Shown piece after piece: positions 33,616 through 42,493 of a stretch of 64,000 nucleotides of DNA. The notes beneath the pieces were generated by a model. That model worked only from the letters and a program-made list of their open reading frames with translations, was not told the origin of the DNA and ran no database searches. This DNA comes from Thalassotalea_A litorea. GTDB lineage: Bacteria; Pseudomonadota; Gammaproteobacteria; Enterobacterales; Alteromonadaceae. Location: positions 124,001-188,000 of the forward strand of contig NZ_JBHZSG010000002.1 in NCBI RefSeq assembly GCF_043642205.1. The letters are read 5' to 3'. Within the stretch, counting starts at the first letter, position 1. Every line of letters begins with the position of its first letter. Position numbers and translations under genes: made by a program.

Positions 33616-35205
33616 TTACAATCGGGTGGCTTTGAATCCGCCATAATCAATCCCGGCTAACTCTGCCATTTGTCGGTGCCAACTGGCCAGATCATATCGA
33701 TTAAATTGATTCAGGTGGCTATGGCCGCAGGCCCGCGCCATGATTTTCATAAGCTCGGTGGATGCCGCGAAAAAACGCGCGAGTTGTTCACCACCGGTTT
33801 CAACATTGAGCCGCTTAGTGAGCTCAGGGTCTTGGGTGGCGATGCCCGCAGGACAGTTGTTAAGATTACACATTCTCGCACCAACGCAACCGATAGCCTG
33901 CATCGCAGAATTTGCGAGGGCAATACCATCTGCTCCTAATGCCAAAGCTTTTACGAAATCACTTGGGGTGCGCAACCCGCCGGTGATGATCAATGTCACT
34001 TTGTGTTGAGGGTCGATTCTATCGAGAATATGCCGGGCTCTGGCAAGTGCCGGAATGGTTGGAACACTGATGTGATCTCTGAATAACGCTGGTGCAGCGC
34101 CTGTGCCGCCGCCGCGACCATCAAGAATGATATAGTCAGCACCTGCTTCTACTGCAAATTTTATGTCGGCTTCAATGTGGTTTGCGCTTAGCTTGAACCC
34201 GATAGGGATACCGCCGGTGATCTCTCTAACCCGATCGGAAAAGCGTCGAAAATCTTCTACCGTATGTAAATGTTCAAACGTTGCCGGGGAAATTGCATCG
34301 GTACCAGGCTCGATGCCTCGGACCTTAGCAATCAAATCGGTATTTTTATCTGCTGGCAGGTGGCCACCAGTACCGGTCTTCGCAGCTTGACCGGCTTTAA
34401 AGTGAAACGCCTGAACGTCTTTGAGTTTTTCTTCATCATAACCAAATCCAGCGCTGGCATATTCGTAAAAATAATGGGAATTACTTTGTTGTTCAGCTTC
34501 AAGCATACCTCCTTCACCTGAGCATATACCGGTGCCGGCAAGTTCCGCGCCTTTTGCCAAGGCTAATTTGGCATTTTCGGAAAGCGCACCAAAACTCATA
34601 TCTGAGACCAGCAGTGGGATGGATAATTTAAGCGGCTTACGAGCTTGTTTACCGATGACTAAATCCGTGTCGACATTACGATCATCGAGTAAGGGTTGCT
34701 TTGCCAGTTGCGCTACCATGATTTGGATATCATCCCATTGTGGCAATTTAGTTTTGGGTACACCCATGGCGACCATGGGGCCATGGTGCCCAGATTTGTT
34801 TAAACCATGTTTGGCTAATTCATGAATGTAAGCGACCGTGGGCTCTTCAGGCGTAGGTGTTGCCGTCGGCTTGCCTGATGGCTCAGTTTTACTGGTTTGG
34901 CTGGCGTTGCTCGTTGATTCGACATCCGTGTCTTCAGACTTTGGCGGCTTACCGATATCGTCTTTACTAAACTGTTTATGAGTGCCATCACAGTAGGGCA
35001 GGTTCGCAGATTGCTTGCACTGACACAGGTACGCTGTCTTATCTTCATCACTACTGATTTTCAGCGGTTTAAATGCTGTTGATGCGTGTGAACCATCGCA
35101 ATAAGGTTGATTACCTGACAGGCCACAAGCACAAAAAAACACCGATTTTTTTGCCGTGAGCTCAACCTTTGCCGGAACAATATTTGCGATAACGGGTTTT
35201 TTCAT
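33616..35205 (-). CDS. CDGSH iron-sulfur / glutamate-synthase-type FMN domain fusion
   Basis: 529 aa. Two CDGSH motifs at the N-terminus: CACGLSGNQPYCDGSH (about 25-40) and CQCKQSANLPYCDGTH (about 61-76), each a 3Cys-1His 2Fe-2S site. A low-complexity Ser/Thr/Pro linker (about 85-125) follows. The rest is a GltB-like FMN domain (about 135-505) with PLLVSDMSFGALSENAK, GEGGMLEAE, DGRGGGTGAAP and the 3Fe-4S motif CVGARMCNLNNCPAG. The glutaminase domain of GOGAT is absent. It may be an electron-transfer enzyme with three iron-sulfur clusters and FMN; the substrate is unknown. Divergent from the SDR gene. Confidence 0.87.
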   Translation of the reverse strand: MKKPVIANIVPAKVELTAKKSVFFCACGLSGNQPYCDGSHASTAFKPLKISSDEDKTAYLCQCKQSANLPYCDGTHKQFSKDDIGKPPKSEDTDVESTSNASQTSKTEPSGKPTATPTPEEPTVAYIHELAKHGLNKSGHHGPMVAMGVPKTKLPQWDDIQIMVAQLAKQPLLDDRNVDTDLVIGKQARKPLKLSIPLLVSDMSFGALSENAKLALAKGAELAGTGICSGEGGMLEAEQQSNSHYFYEYASAGFGYDEEKLKDVQAFHFKAGQAAKTGTGGHLPADKNTDLIAKVRGIEPGTDAISPATFEHLHTVEDFRRFSDRVREITGGIPIGFKLSANHIEADIKFAVEAGADYIILDGRGGGTGAAPALFRDHISVPTIPALARARHILDRIDPQHKVTLIITGGLRTPSDFVKALALGADGIALANSAMQAIGCVGARMCNLNNCPAGIATQDPELTKRLNVETGGEQLARFFAASTELMKIMARACGHSHLNQFNRYDLASWHRQMAELAGIDYGGFKATRL

Positions 35206-35349
35206 AGCAGATCCTTTCAGCGTTACTTTTTACAGTATAGAAGCTAACGAAAAAATATTTCTCGAATGTGGTTAACATTGCCCCTGGCACTGGATTACAC
35301 TCTGTGAAATAACTCGTTACTTATTAAGCCTTTAAGGAATGCTCGTATT

Positions 35350-36039
35350 ATGTTGGAATCTAATCAATCTGTAGTAGTTATTACGGGGGCGAATCGAGGC
35401 ATCGGTTTGGCGATGGCGACCATTTTTGCAAATCGGGGAGATAGGGTTTTCGCGGTTTGTCGGCAAGGATCAGCAGCACTGAAGCAACTGTCTCAACAAT
35501 ATTCACTAACGATCGTTGAAAACATTGATGTTGCAGCAGAGCAAGATATACAACAACTTTGCTCTAAATTGTCTGGCGTCGATATTGATCTTTTAATTAA
35601 TAATGCCGGTATCTTAAGAGATGAGTCATTAGAGCATTTTGATACAAAGCAAATTGAAGCGCAGTTTCAGGTCAATGCGCTGGCGCCACTTCGCATTTGT
35701 CAGAAATTGCAGCAAAATCTGCATCGAGGCAGCAAAATTGCCCTGATCACCTCAAGAATGGGATCGATTACTGATAATACCTCAGGTGGACGTTACGGCT
35801 ACCGTATGTCAAAAGCGGCATTGAACATTGCAGGGATGTCTCTTGCCAAAGACTTGTATACTAAAGGTATAGCCGTCGGTATTTATCATCCGGGCTACGT
35901 ACAAACGGATATGGTTAATGGCCGCGGTGATATTTCTGCCGAGATAGCGGCAAAAAGACTTGTGGCGTTGATGGACGGTTTGACGATGGAAGACAGTGGT
36001 GTATTCCGGCATTCAAATGGTGATGTATTGCCCTGGTAG
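35350..36039 (+). CDS. Short-chain dehydrogenase/reductase
   Basis: 229 aa, classical SDR: TGANRGIG near residue 12, NNAG near 87, and catalytic YRMSK near 156. HPGYVQTDM follows the active site, as in carbonyl-reductase-like members. AAGGA about 10 bases upstream supports the start. Cytoplasmic NAD(P)H enzyme; the substrate cannot be inferred. A second SDR of similar build lies at 42598. Confidence 0.88.
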   Translation: MLESNQSVVVITGANRGIGLAMATIFANRGDRVFAVCRQGSAALKQLSQQYSLTIVENIDVAAEQDIQQLCSKLSGVDIDLLINNAGILRDESLEHFDTKQIEAQFQVNALAPLRICQKLQQNLHRGSKIALITSRMGSITDNTSGGRYGYRMSKAALNIAGMSLAKDLYTKGIAVGIYHPGYVQTDMVNGRGDISAEIAAKRLVALMDGLTMEDSGVFRHSNGDVLPW

Positions 36040-36085
36040 TTTTGTCGAATTAGGCTGACATCCATATAGATTATGGGAAAGGATT

Positions 36086-37687
36086 ATGATGAAAATGAGA
36101 AATATCTGTAAGTCGCTGATTACACTGAGTATCTTATCTATTGCTAATCTCAGCTTGGCAGAAGAATTGAGCCTTAACTCACAGACGATTTCTGCGCCTT
36201 TTTCAATATCCCAAGACCCGATACGGGGAAACTTTCTCCCTAATCCGGGTAAAGAAATTATTTTGATTGGTGAGAATGAAGGCCGCAGTCAACTGGCTAT
36301 TTTTGCGGTTGATGAACGTTCTTCACAATATGAACTGTATCGTCACTTGCCGATTGATTCTGAATATTTTTCCTTTGATACCGATGCTGAATACGATCTC
36401 AATGACCGGTTGAACGTAAAGGATACATCACAAAACCGAGTGTTAACCCCAAAGGCACCGACCAAGCCATTAAATCGACTGTATTTTTTAACCAGTTCAA
36501 AAATTGTAGAGCTGCGTCCTGAACATCCATCGACACCATTTCAGCCCATATTGGACGTCAATTCTATCGTGATCAAGTCGTCTTCTAATTACCTCAAACG
36601 CGCAAATTTTGTGCAACGCTTAAATCAGGACACGATCCCAGATTTTGCTCTGGCGGATTTTAATGGCGTGAATATTTATCTGTCGCAATCTAAGGCAAAA
36701 ATCGATGCAAAAGAAAGTGTCTCCTATCGAAGTCAGCAGTTGCCGGTGATCCCGATTGTAGAGGTGTTTGAAAGCAGCGTCAGCTATACCCAAAGAAAGT
36801 GGTTTCTGGCGGATATGAACCAGGACAACAAGTCGGACATTGCCTGGGTAAATGCGGGGAAGTTGCTGGTACATTATGCTCAGGACGACAATGCGTTTGA
36901 CCCGCAAGCCAGCGAAGTGAGCATTAACTCGCAAATATCCGGACAAAACTGGTGGGATACCCGCAATGCCGATGGATCTAACCTGGATCAGAGCAGCTTA
37001 GATCACAAGAACCTGGAACGTATGGATGATATCAATGGTGATGGCATCACGGATCTTGTAGTGCGCCATAGTACCAGCTCTGGGGTGCTGGATCGAACTA
37101 ATGACTATCAGGTCTATCTGGGGAAAAAGACCGAGCAAGGCATTGTTTACGGCCAACAACCTAATACCGTGTTAGCGAGTGAGGGGACGGTTGGTGATAT
37201 CGAGTTTGTTGACCTTAATCAGGATGCTCGCCAGGAAGTGCTGGTTTCTTCATTTGATATTTCTGTATCGCAAATTATTGGTGCGTTACTTAGTGGTAGC
37301 GTCGATCAGGACGTGCTTATCTATGTGCAGGACATACAATCGGGCGCGTTTAAAAAGAGCATTAGTAAAGAAGTCGAGTTAACATTTAGTCTCTCGACCG
37401 GCAAAAGTGGCGCCCCTGTGGTAAAACTGGCGGACCTAGATGGTGACGGTTTTAAGGAGCTTATTCTTAGCGCCGACGAAAACAGGTTGAAAATATACGC
37501 TGGTGTGAATGGCGATAAGTATATCGCTAGCCGGGCACAAAAATTTTCGTTGCCATTACCACAAAATGGCGTGTTATTAAGCAGTGACGATTTAAACCAC
37601 GATGGCAAAGAAGAGTTACTGGTCCGTTACGGTGTTGAGGATGCTGAACAATATCATGATGATTTGTTGATTATTAGCGCCAAATAG
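36086..37687 (+). CDS. Exported FG-GAP/VCBS-repeat protein
   Basis: 533 aa. Signal peptide (cleavage near LSLAEE, residue 26), then a beta-propeller-like protein with at least five calcium-binding-type repeats: DMNQDNKSDIAW, DINGDGITDLVV, DLNQDARQEVLV, DLDGDGFKELIL and DLNHDGKEELLV, spread over about residues 245-530. Each fits the DxNxDGxxD loop. Periplasmic or surface; role unknown, often adhesion or protein binding. AAAGGA precedes the tandem ATG codons. Confidence 0.82.
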   Translation: MMKMRNICKSLITLSILSIANLSLAEELSLNSQTISAPFSISQDPIRGNFLPNPGKEIILIGENEGRSQLAIFAVDERSSQYELYRHLPIDSEYFSFDTDAEYDLNDRLNVKDTSQNRVLTPKAPTKPLNRLYFLTSSKIVELRPEHPSTPFQPILDVNSIVIKSSSNYLKRANFVQRLNQDTIPDFALADFNGVNIYLSQSKAKIDAKESVSYRSQQLPVIPIVEVFESSVSYTQRKWFLADMNQDNKSDIAWVNAGKLLVHYAQDDNAFDPQASEVSINSQISGQNWWDTRNADGSNLDQSSLDHKNLERMDDINGDGITDLVVRHSTSSGVLDRTNDYQVYLGKKTEQGIVYGQQPNTVLASEGTVGDIEFVDLNQDARQEVLVSSFDISVSQIIGALLSGSVDQDVLIYVQDIQSGAFKKSISKEVELTFSLSTGKSGAPVVKLADLDGDGFKELILSADENRLKIYAGVNGDKYIASRAQKFSLPLPQNGVLLSSDDLNHDGKEELLVRYGVEDAEQYHDDLLIISAK

Positions 37688-38426
37688 AACTGTCAGGGAT
37701 ATAGACATTCACAGGCGTTGGCAGTCCCAAAATGGAATTTCCTCTCTGATACGTTCAACCTAGTGCTCCTCCGTTAACCTCAAACTTAACAACGTCATCT
37801 TCACACCCACATCGTTATCCTAGCAACCACATCGTCATTCTCATACCCACACCGTCGCACTCGCCCCCACACCGTCATCCTCGCACCCACATCGTCGCAC
37901 TCGCCCCCACACCGTCATCCTCACGAAAGTGGGGATCTGCTTTTGTTCTAGATTCCCAGTAGTGTCTGGGAATGACGGAAAGGCTGCGCGGGTGGGGATC
38001 TGCTTTTGCTTTAGATTCCCAGTAGTATCTGGGAATGATGGAAAGGGTCGTCATCCTCACTCCCTACGCCATCCTCACACTCAACACCGTCATCCTCACG
38101 AAAGTGGGGATCTGCTTTTGTTTTAGATTCCCAGTAGTATCTGGGAATGACGGAAAGGGTAGTCATCCTAAACCTCGTTATCCTAAACCTCGTCATCCTC
38201 ACGAAAGTGGGGATCTTCTTTTGCTTTAGATTCCCAGTAGTATCTGGGAATGACGGAAAGGCTGCGCGGGCGAATAAAAAACCGGCTTAATCGCCGGTTT
38301 TTTGTTTTTAGAGGTAAGACTTCGTCGGGTGGAAGAGCTTGGTGTCGGCACGATTCTAACCGTCATCCTCACGAAAGAGGGGATCTGCTTTTGCTTTAAA
38401 TTCCCAGTAGTATCTGGGAATGATGG
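37688..38426. repeat. REP-like array 4: four full and one partial 66-bp element, with half-motif runs
   Basis: Full units lie at 37913-37978, 38088-38153, 38191-38256 and 38361-38426; a partial one is at about 37989-38041. Before them, 37793-37912 is a degenerate run of cgtcatcctcacacccacac-like half-motifs. A copied terminator and tandem-repeat fragment is embedded at 38276-38332. No gene is seen. Confidence 0.9.
38276..38332. repeat. Duplicate of the AgmX-operon terminator plus tandem-repeat start
   Basis: aaaaaaccggcttaatcgcc and the following ggttttttgtttttagaggtaagacttcgtcgggtgga (about 57 bases in all) repeat 30559-30616 almost exactly, 7.7 kb away. It keeps a working-looking hairpin with T-run on the plus strand. 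Confidence 0.88.
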
Positions 38427-38549
38427 GAACGGAATAAGGAATAAAACAAAAGCGCGGGGTGAGTGACAGCTAGGCTTGGAATGACGTAAAGGTATGCTGG
38501 CAGTTGTTAGGTGTTGCCACGAAACCTCTGCTTCATGTACCTTACTCCT

Positions 38550-38909
38550 ATGACAACATCCTCCCAAACAACGATTGACGACAAAGTACAACGGATCTGG
38601 ACTCTGGTCGCCCTGGTGCCTGCGGGCAAAGTGGTGAGCTATGGCCAATTGGCCGATTTGGCAGGTTTGCCCGGTAGAGCTCGATTGGCGGGCAGGGCGC
38701 TTAAATTGGCCTCAGCATCACAAAACCTGCCTTGGCATCGGGTGGTAAATAGCCAGGGAAAAATCTCATTTGCTAAAGGCTGCCAACAATATCAAACACA
38801 ATTGAATAAACTCCAGGATGAAGGCGTCGTTGTCGTGTCTGGACGGATCAAACTGACAGAGTTTCAATGGCAACCCGATATTGGTGAATTATTAGCCCTG
38901 CCGTTTTAA
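38550..38909 (+). CDS. Alkyltransferase-like (ATL) DNA-repair protein
   Basis: 119 aa from ATG 38550; the frame is open further upstream (ATG 38511, 132 aa), but the extra residues do not match the family. MGMT-type DNA-binding domain: IWTLVALVPAGKVVSYGQLADLAG, GRALKLAS and LPWHRVV. The alkyl-accepting Cys of PCHR is Trp here, which defines ATL proteins. These bind O6-alkylguanine without repairing it and hand it to nucleotide excision repair. Confidence 0.88.
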   Translation: MTTSSQTTIDDKVQRIWTLVALVPAGKVVSYGQLADLAGLPGRARLAGRALKLASASQNLPWHRVVNSQGKISFAKGCQQYQTQLNKLQDEGVVVVSGRIKLTEFQWQPDIGELLALPF

Positions 38910-39115
38910 TTGATAAGCGTAATAAATCCATTCTCAATTAGCGAGTCATCTAAATCTCGGCTACATTTTTATAGTTATATCATTACGTTGTAATAAAAAT
39001 ATTCACAAGGTTGTAAGGTTGCACATCTACATTTTAAGCCGTTGTGAACAACAACCCATCCAGTAAATGCTTACATCTTTCTTGTGAATCCACCTTAAAA
39101 ATAAGGAACGATTCT

Positions 39116-39556
39116 ATGTTAAAAAAAATACTGACTGTCGCAGGCTCAATGATTTGTGCCGCTTCTTTGATGTTATCTCCGGCAATGGCTGAAGAAGGCA
39201 AGCGCTATGATGACAGCGTAAAATGGAAAAATGTCGTTAAGATCACCTACAAAATAGGTAAACGTGACGATGCGTTAAAAATCATTCGCGATTACTATCA
39301 GGTAGCTTCAGAAAAAGCCAAGACGCCAATGCCAGAAATGGTTATGGAAATGCACACCGGCGACTATGATTTACTGGTTATCTGGCATATGCAAAATGGC
39401 ATCGAGGACATGACCTGGGAAACCAACCCAGACTCTGTCGCCTGGCGAAAAGCGTTAAATGATGTTGCTGGTTCCGAAGAAAAGGCCCAGGAAATTCTCG
39501 ACGAGTACGTAAGCTATATTGCCCATGCCGAAAATGAGATAGCACTGGTAAGGTAG
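39116..39556 (+). CDS. Exported protein of unknown function (146 aa)
   Basis: ATG at 39116 has AAGGA 8 bases upstream and starts a clear signal peptide (cleavage after AMA, about residue 24); the frame also runs upstream to 39044 but without signal features. The mature protein (KNVVKITYKIGKRDDALKIIRDYYQVA, VMEMHTGDYDLLVIWHM) looks like a small alpha-beta (dimeric ferredoxin-like) fold, but I cannot assign a family. A modular-repeat hairpin starts 5 bases after the stop. Confidence 0.7.
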   Translation: MLKKILTVAGSMICAASLMLSPAMAEEGKRYDDSVKWKNVVKITYKIGKRDDALKIIRDYYQVASEKAKTPMPEMVMEMHTGDYDLLVIWHMQNGIEDMTWETNPDSVAWRKALNDVAGSEEKAQEILDEYVSYIAHAENEIALVR

Positions 39557-39725
39557 TTTTCGAGATCCCATCCCCTCGGTGGAATCTCAAAAAATAGGAT
39601 TCAGGTTTCAGGTTTCCGGTTTCCAGTTTCAGGATTCAGGATTTTTTGCTTGTGCTTTTGATTGTTCTAAAACCTGAGACCTGCCATCTTTCTTGAGAAC
39701 CCTCCCCAGCGGCAGGGTTCTCAAG
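39557..39725. repeat. Complete modular repeat unit: hairpin, inverted arms, hairpin
   Basis: Hairpin 1 GAGATCCC (39562-39569) / GGAATCTC (39581-39588), one mismatch. Arms ggtttcaggtttcc... and ...aaaacctgagacc. Hairpin 2 GAGAACCC (39695-39702) / GGGTTCTC (39715-39722), perfect, with stem bases different from other copies on both sides. Confidence 0.82.
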
Positions 39726-39843
39726 ATTTCCCTTCTTATTAACAAATACTTTTTATCGTCAAAATGAAAATTATTTGCTTTTCAAATCCCTGATTTCAAA
39801 TCAATATCTGTGCAAATTCAATGGTGAATTTTGTTAAGGAAAC

Positions 39844-40074
39844 ATGATGAATAGTAACGACTATGATGATGATTTTGAAACCGAAATTGATGATGATGAA
39901 TATCAGGCTACGGGCCTCGCGGGTTTTGAAATTGCTTATGGTAGTAAAAACAAACAAGCATTAAAAAAAGCCGCCAAAACCAAGTTGAAAATCAAGCGGA
40001 GATTGGATTCTTTGCTCGAGCAAAGACAACTTGAAAGAGAATTAGGCTCCTTTTATTACGACCTAGAACTTTAA
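39844..40074 (+). CDS. Small acidic/basic protein, PA3496-like (76 aa)
   Basis: N-terminus almost all Asp/Glu (about 4-21), then a basic segment (about 40-60, KKAAKTKLKIKRRLDSLLEQRQ) and an acidic helix ending YYDLEL. This layout resembles the small PA3496-type proteins; I am not certain of the family. AAGGA 5 bases before the tandem ATGs. Cytoplasmic, no signal peptide. Confidence 0.62.
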   Translation: MMNSNDYDDDFETEIDDDEYQATGLAGFEIAYGSKNKQALKKAAKTKLKIKRRLDSLLEQRQLERELGSFYYDLEL

Positions 40075-40096
40075 TACGAATACCAAAGGTGTAAAA

Positions 40097-40354
40097 ATGA
40101 AAAAAATAAATGTGTTTGTGGCTAGCTTGTTCACTGCTATTGCGTTCAGTGCCGTTGCTGAAGAAGCTTATGAGTTGGAATATGCGGAAGAGGCGCCTGC
40201 CAGTTATATTGAACAGGTGTTAGATACCTGCAAAATTTACGCACAAGAGGATGAGGTATCCACAGAGGAAATGATGAGTTATCTGCTGGCCTGCGTTAAT
40301 GACGATTTAGAGATGAATGATTACCAAACGCTTTCGGCTCTTCCTAAAGATTAG
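40097..40354 (+). CDS. Small exported protein (85 aa), unknown
   Basis: Signal peptide with cleavage after AVA (about residue 21). The mature chain is acidic with two Cys (DTCKIYAQ, LLACVND), likely one disulfide. It starts 22 bases after the preceding gene with a ggtg-type site upstream; perhaps the same transcript. A perfect modular-repeat hairpin starts 8 bases after the stop codon. Confidence 0.65.
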   Translation: MKKINVFVASLFTAIAFSAVAEEAYELEYAEEAPASYIEQVLDTCKIYAQEDEVSTEEMMSYLLACVNDDLEMNDYQTLSALPKD

Positions 40355-40359
40355 CGGAA

Positions 40360-40738
40360 AGGGAGATTCCACTCCTGCTGTCGGAATCTCAAGAATTTAG
40401 GTTTTCGGTTTCAGGCGCTTTTGTTTGTTCTAAAACCTAGGGCCTGAGCCCTGCCCGGTATCTTCGATGGCGGGCTGTCACCGTTCGAAATTTCATTTCG
40501 AATTGTCAACCAGACTCAGCGTAGTTTGCTGAGTCTGTCACCGGCCCCCGCTTTCGCCGGTGTGTACCACCTTTCGCGAGATTCCACCCCTGCTGTCGGA
40601 ATCTCAAGAATTTAGGTTTCCGGTTTCCGGTTTCAGGGTTAAGAGTTCAGAGTTCAAAGCTCAGACGCTTTTGTTTGGTCTAAAACCTGAGGCCTGCAAT
40701 CTTTGGTGAGATCCCGCCCCAGTTGTAGGGATCTCGCA
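40360..40738. repeat. Composite modular repeat: three hairpins, two arm sets, palindrome and stem modules
   Basis: Hairpins: GAGATTCC/GGAATCTC at 40363-40390; the same at 40578-40605; GAGATCCC/GGGATCTC at 40708-40735. All three are perfect. Between the first two lie TTCGAAAT-TTC-ATTTCGAA (40484-40502) and the 9-bp stem AGACTCAGC (40512-40520) / GCTGAGTCT (40528-40536). The whole gap between two genes is filled by these modules. Confidence 0.85.
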
Positions 40739-40740
40739 AT

Positions 40741-40992
40741 TTATTTCTGCTTCGCCTTGTTGCCGATAATTTTAAATGCCGGCGTGCCACGTACTAAAGT
40801 GTCACGGGCAAATTCCGCCTGACAATTCGGGCAGATGCCTGGCTTCTTGGTATTATCTTCGATGATTCGCTCTTTAAAGCATTTTATCAATGCCCCAGTT
40901 CCCCCTTTTTTGTATTTAAACAAAAGTTGGTTACAGCTGTTACAAATTACTTTTACCGTTTTGTCTGGCATCTTTTTATTGGGTTTTGCCAT
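40741..40992 (-). CDS. Small zinc-ribbon protein (83 aa)
   Basis: Two CxxC pairs, CNSC (17-20) and CPNC (53-56), which fit a zinc ribbon. Rich in Lys, with no signal peptide; cytoplasmic, possibly nucleic-acid binding. The stop codon sits 5 bases from a perfect modular-repeat hairpin (40708-40735). Confidence 0.72.
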   Translation of the reverse strand: MAKPNKKMPDKTVKVICNSCNQLLFKYKKGGTGALIKCFKERIIEDNTKKPGICPNCQAEFARDTLVRGTPAFKIIGNKAKQK

Positions 40993-41246
40993 TGTTTCGT
41001 CTCATTAGCGGAATTTTGCGTATATTGATGCAATTGCCTCAGCTTACTGAGTGGCCTTTTTACCATGAAAATCACCATTTATACTAGCTATGAATTGAAC
41101 CTGTTGTTTAAGGGCCGGCTGTTGCCATAACGCAAGCAATAAGGCTTTTTGGGATATTCGTCTGCTCTTTGTCAGAGAGTATTGGCCTTTGTTAATCAGA
41201 TTCAGTTATGATTTGAAAAGTTTACGAGATAATAACAGAGGCTCAG

Positions 41247-42215
41247 GTGCACTATTTACATACAGATGACAGCCATACATTAGTTTTATCGCAAACCGAT
41301 AAGCCGATAATTGGCGATGATGAATGTTTAATAAAGGTGCAGGCAATCGGCATTAATCGTGCAGATTTACTGCAAAAAGCCGGTAAGTATCCACCCCCTC
41401 CTGGTGAGTCAGACATACTAGGGATTGAAGTTTCGGGTGAAATCGTTGAGGTAGGAAAAAAGGTAAATGACTGGCAGATTAGTGGCCGTGTTTTCGCTCT
41501 GGTGCCGGGTGGCGGCTATGCGGAGTATGCCAAGGTCAAAGCTAGCCATTTAATGGCGTTACCAAAAACCATGAGCGTTGAGCAAGGCGCAGCGATTGCT
41601 GAGACTTTTCTTACGGCTTATCAAAGCTTGTTCGCCTTAGCTAAATTGCAACCCAAAGAGCGAGTTTTAATTCATGCCGGTGCATCTGGTGTGGGCTGTG
41701 CCGCTATTCAACTCGCGAAAGCTGCAGGTTGCTTTGTCACGACAACCGTGGGTAGCGATGAAAAAGTAAAAGCCTGTCGTAAGTTGGGAGCCGATGAAGT
41801 CCTTAATTATCAACAGCAGGATTTTACTGTTTGGGCTAAACAACATCGTTGTCAGTTTGATGTCATTATTGATGTGGTGGCAGGGGAATACGTCGCGAAA
41901 AATATTGATGTGGCGGCATTAGATGGACGTATTGTCACGTTAGCTATTTTAGGTGGGCGATTTAGTCAGCATTTTGATATGGCGAAAATGTTGGGAAAAC
42001 GCTTAAGTTTATATGCATCGACATTAAGAAATCGCAGCGATGATTACAAAGCCAATCTGGTTACTAACTTTAATCGTGATTTTGGTGGCAAATTGAGTGA
42101 TGAGACGTTACAACCCGTCATTGATTCCGTCATGCCTTGGCAGGAGGCAAACCTTGCACATCAAAAAATGGCGAACAATCGTAATATCGGCAAATTGGTA
42201 TTGCGTGTAAATTAA
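41247..42215 (+). CDS. NAD(P)H:quinone oxidoreductase, PIG3/zeta-crystallin-like MDR
   Basis: 322 aa. MDR family without the structural zinc loop. INRADLLQKAGKYPPPPGESDILGIEVSGEI is typical for the PIG3/TP53I3 group; the NADP-binding part has VLIHAGASGVGCAAIQLAK and TVGSDEKVKACRKLGADEVLNY. Ends KLVLRV. GTG start at 41247; the reading frame has no earlier credible start. Reduces quinones or enones in the cytoplasm. Confidence 0.88.
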   Translation: MHYLHTDDSHTLVLSQTDKPIIGDDECLIKVQAIGINRADLLQKAGKYPPPPGESDILGIEVSGEIVEVGKKVNDWQISGRVFALVPGGGYAEYAKVKASHLMALPKTMSVEQGAAIAETFLTAYQSLFALAKLQPKERVLIHAGASGVGCAAIQLAKAAGCFVTTTVGSDEKVKACRKLGADEVLNYQQQDFTVWAKQHRCQFDVIIDVVAGEYVAKNIDVAALDGRIVTLAILGGRFSQHFDMAKMLGKRLSLYASTLRNRSDDYKANLVTNFNRDFGGKLSDETLQPVIDSVMPWQEANLAHQKMANNRNIGKLVLRVN

Positions 42216-42314
42216 TGGGAAATCGCTTGGCCGATGTTGGCATGATGCCTGTTTGATATTTTGCCTGTATTTGGTTTGAATTTGGTCGAGGCAGCACTAA
42301 ACCGAATCTATCAG

Positions 42315-42341
42315 AAAAGAAAAAGGAGGCATAAAGCCTCC
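42315..42341 (-). terminator. Hairpin with T-run on the minus strand
   Basis: GGAGGC (42325-42330) / GCCTCC (42336-42341). Read on the minus strand it is followed by TTTTTCTTTTC, so it can end minus-strand transcripts such as that of the SDR at 42598. On the plus strand no T-run follows. Confidence 0.55.
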
Positions 42342-42427
42342 GAAATACAACACAGGGAACGTTAATGAGCGAGTTTCAAGTAGAAAGTTGACGTAAAGGC
42401 TTCACGGTTGCTTTCAGGAGCATCGTA

Positions 42428-42493
42428 ATGGACTATTCGTCATCTTCTATTAACCCTTACGAGCCTAAGTTCGAGATGGATCACCATAAATAA
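42428..42493 (+). CDS. Candidate 21-aa small protein
   Basis: ATG at 42428 with AGGAG 7 bases before it; the peptide is MDYSSSSINPYEPKFEMDHHK, 21 residues counting the initiator Met. It lies in a 382-bp gap with no other gene. The strong, well-spaced ribosome binding site is the only evidence; no family is recognised. Confidence 0.35.
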   Translation: MDYSSSSINPYEPKFEMDHHK

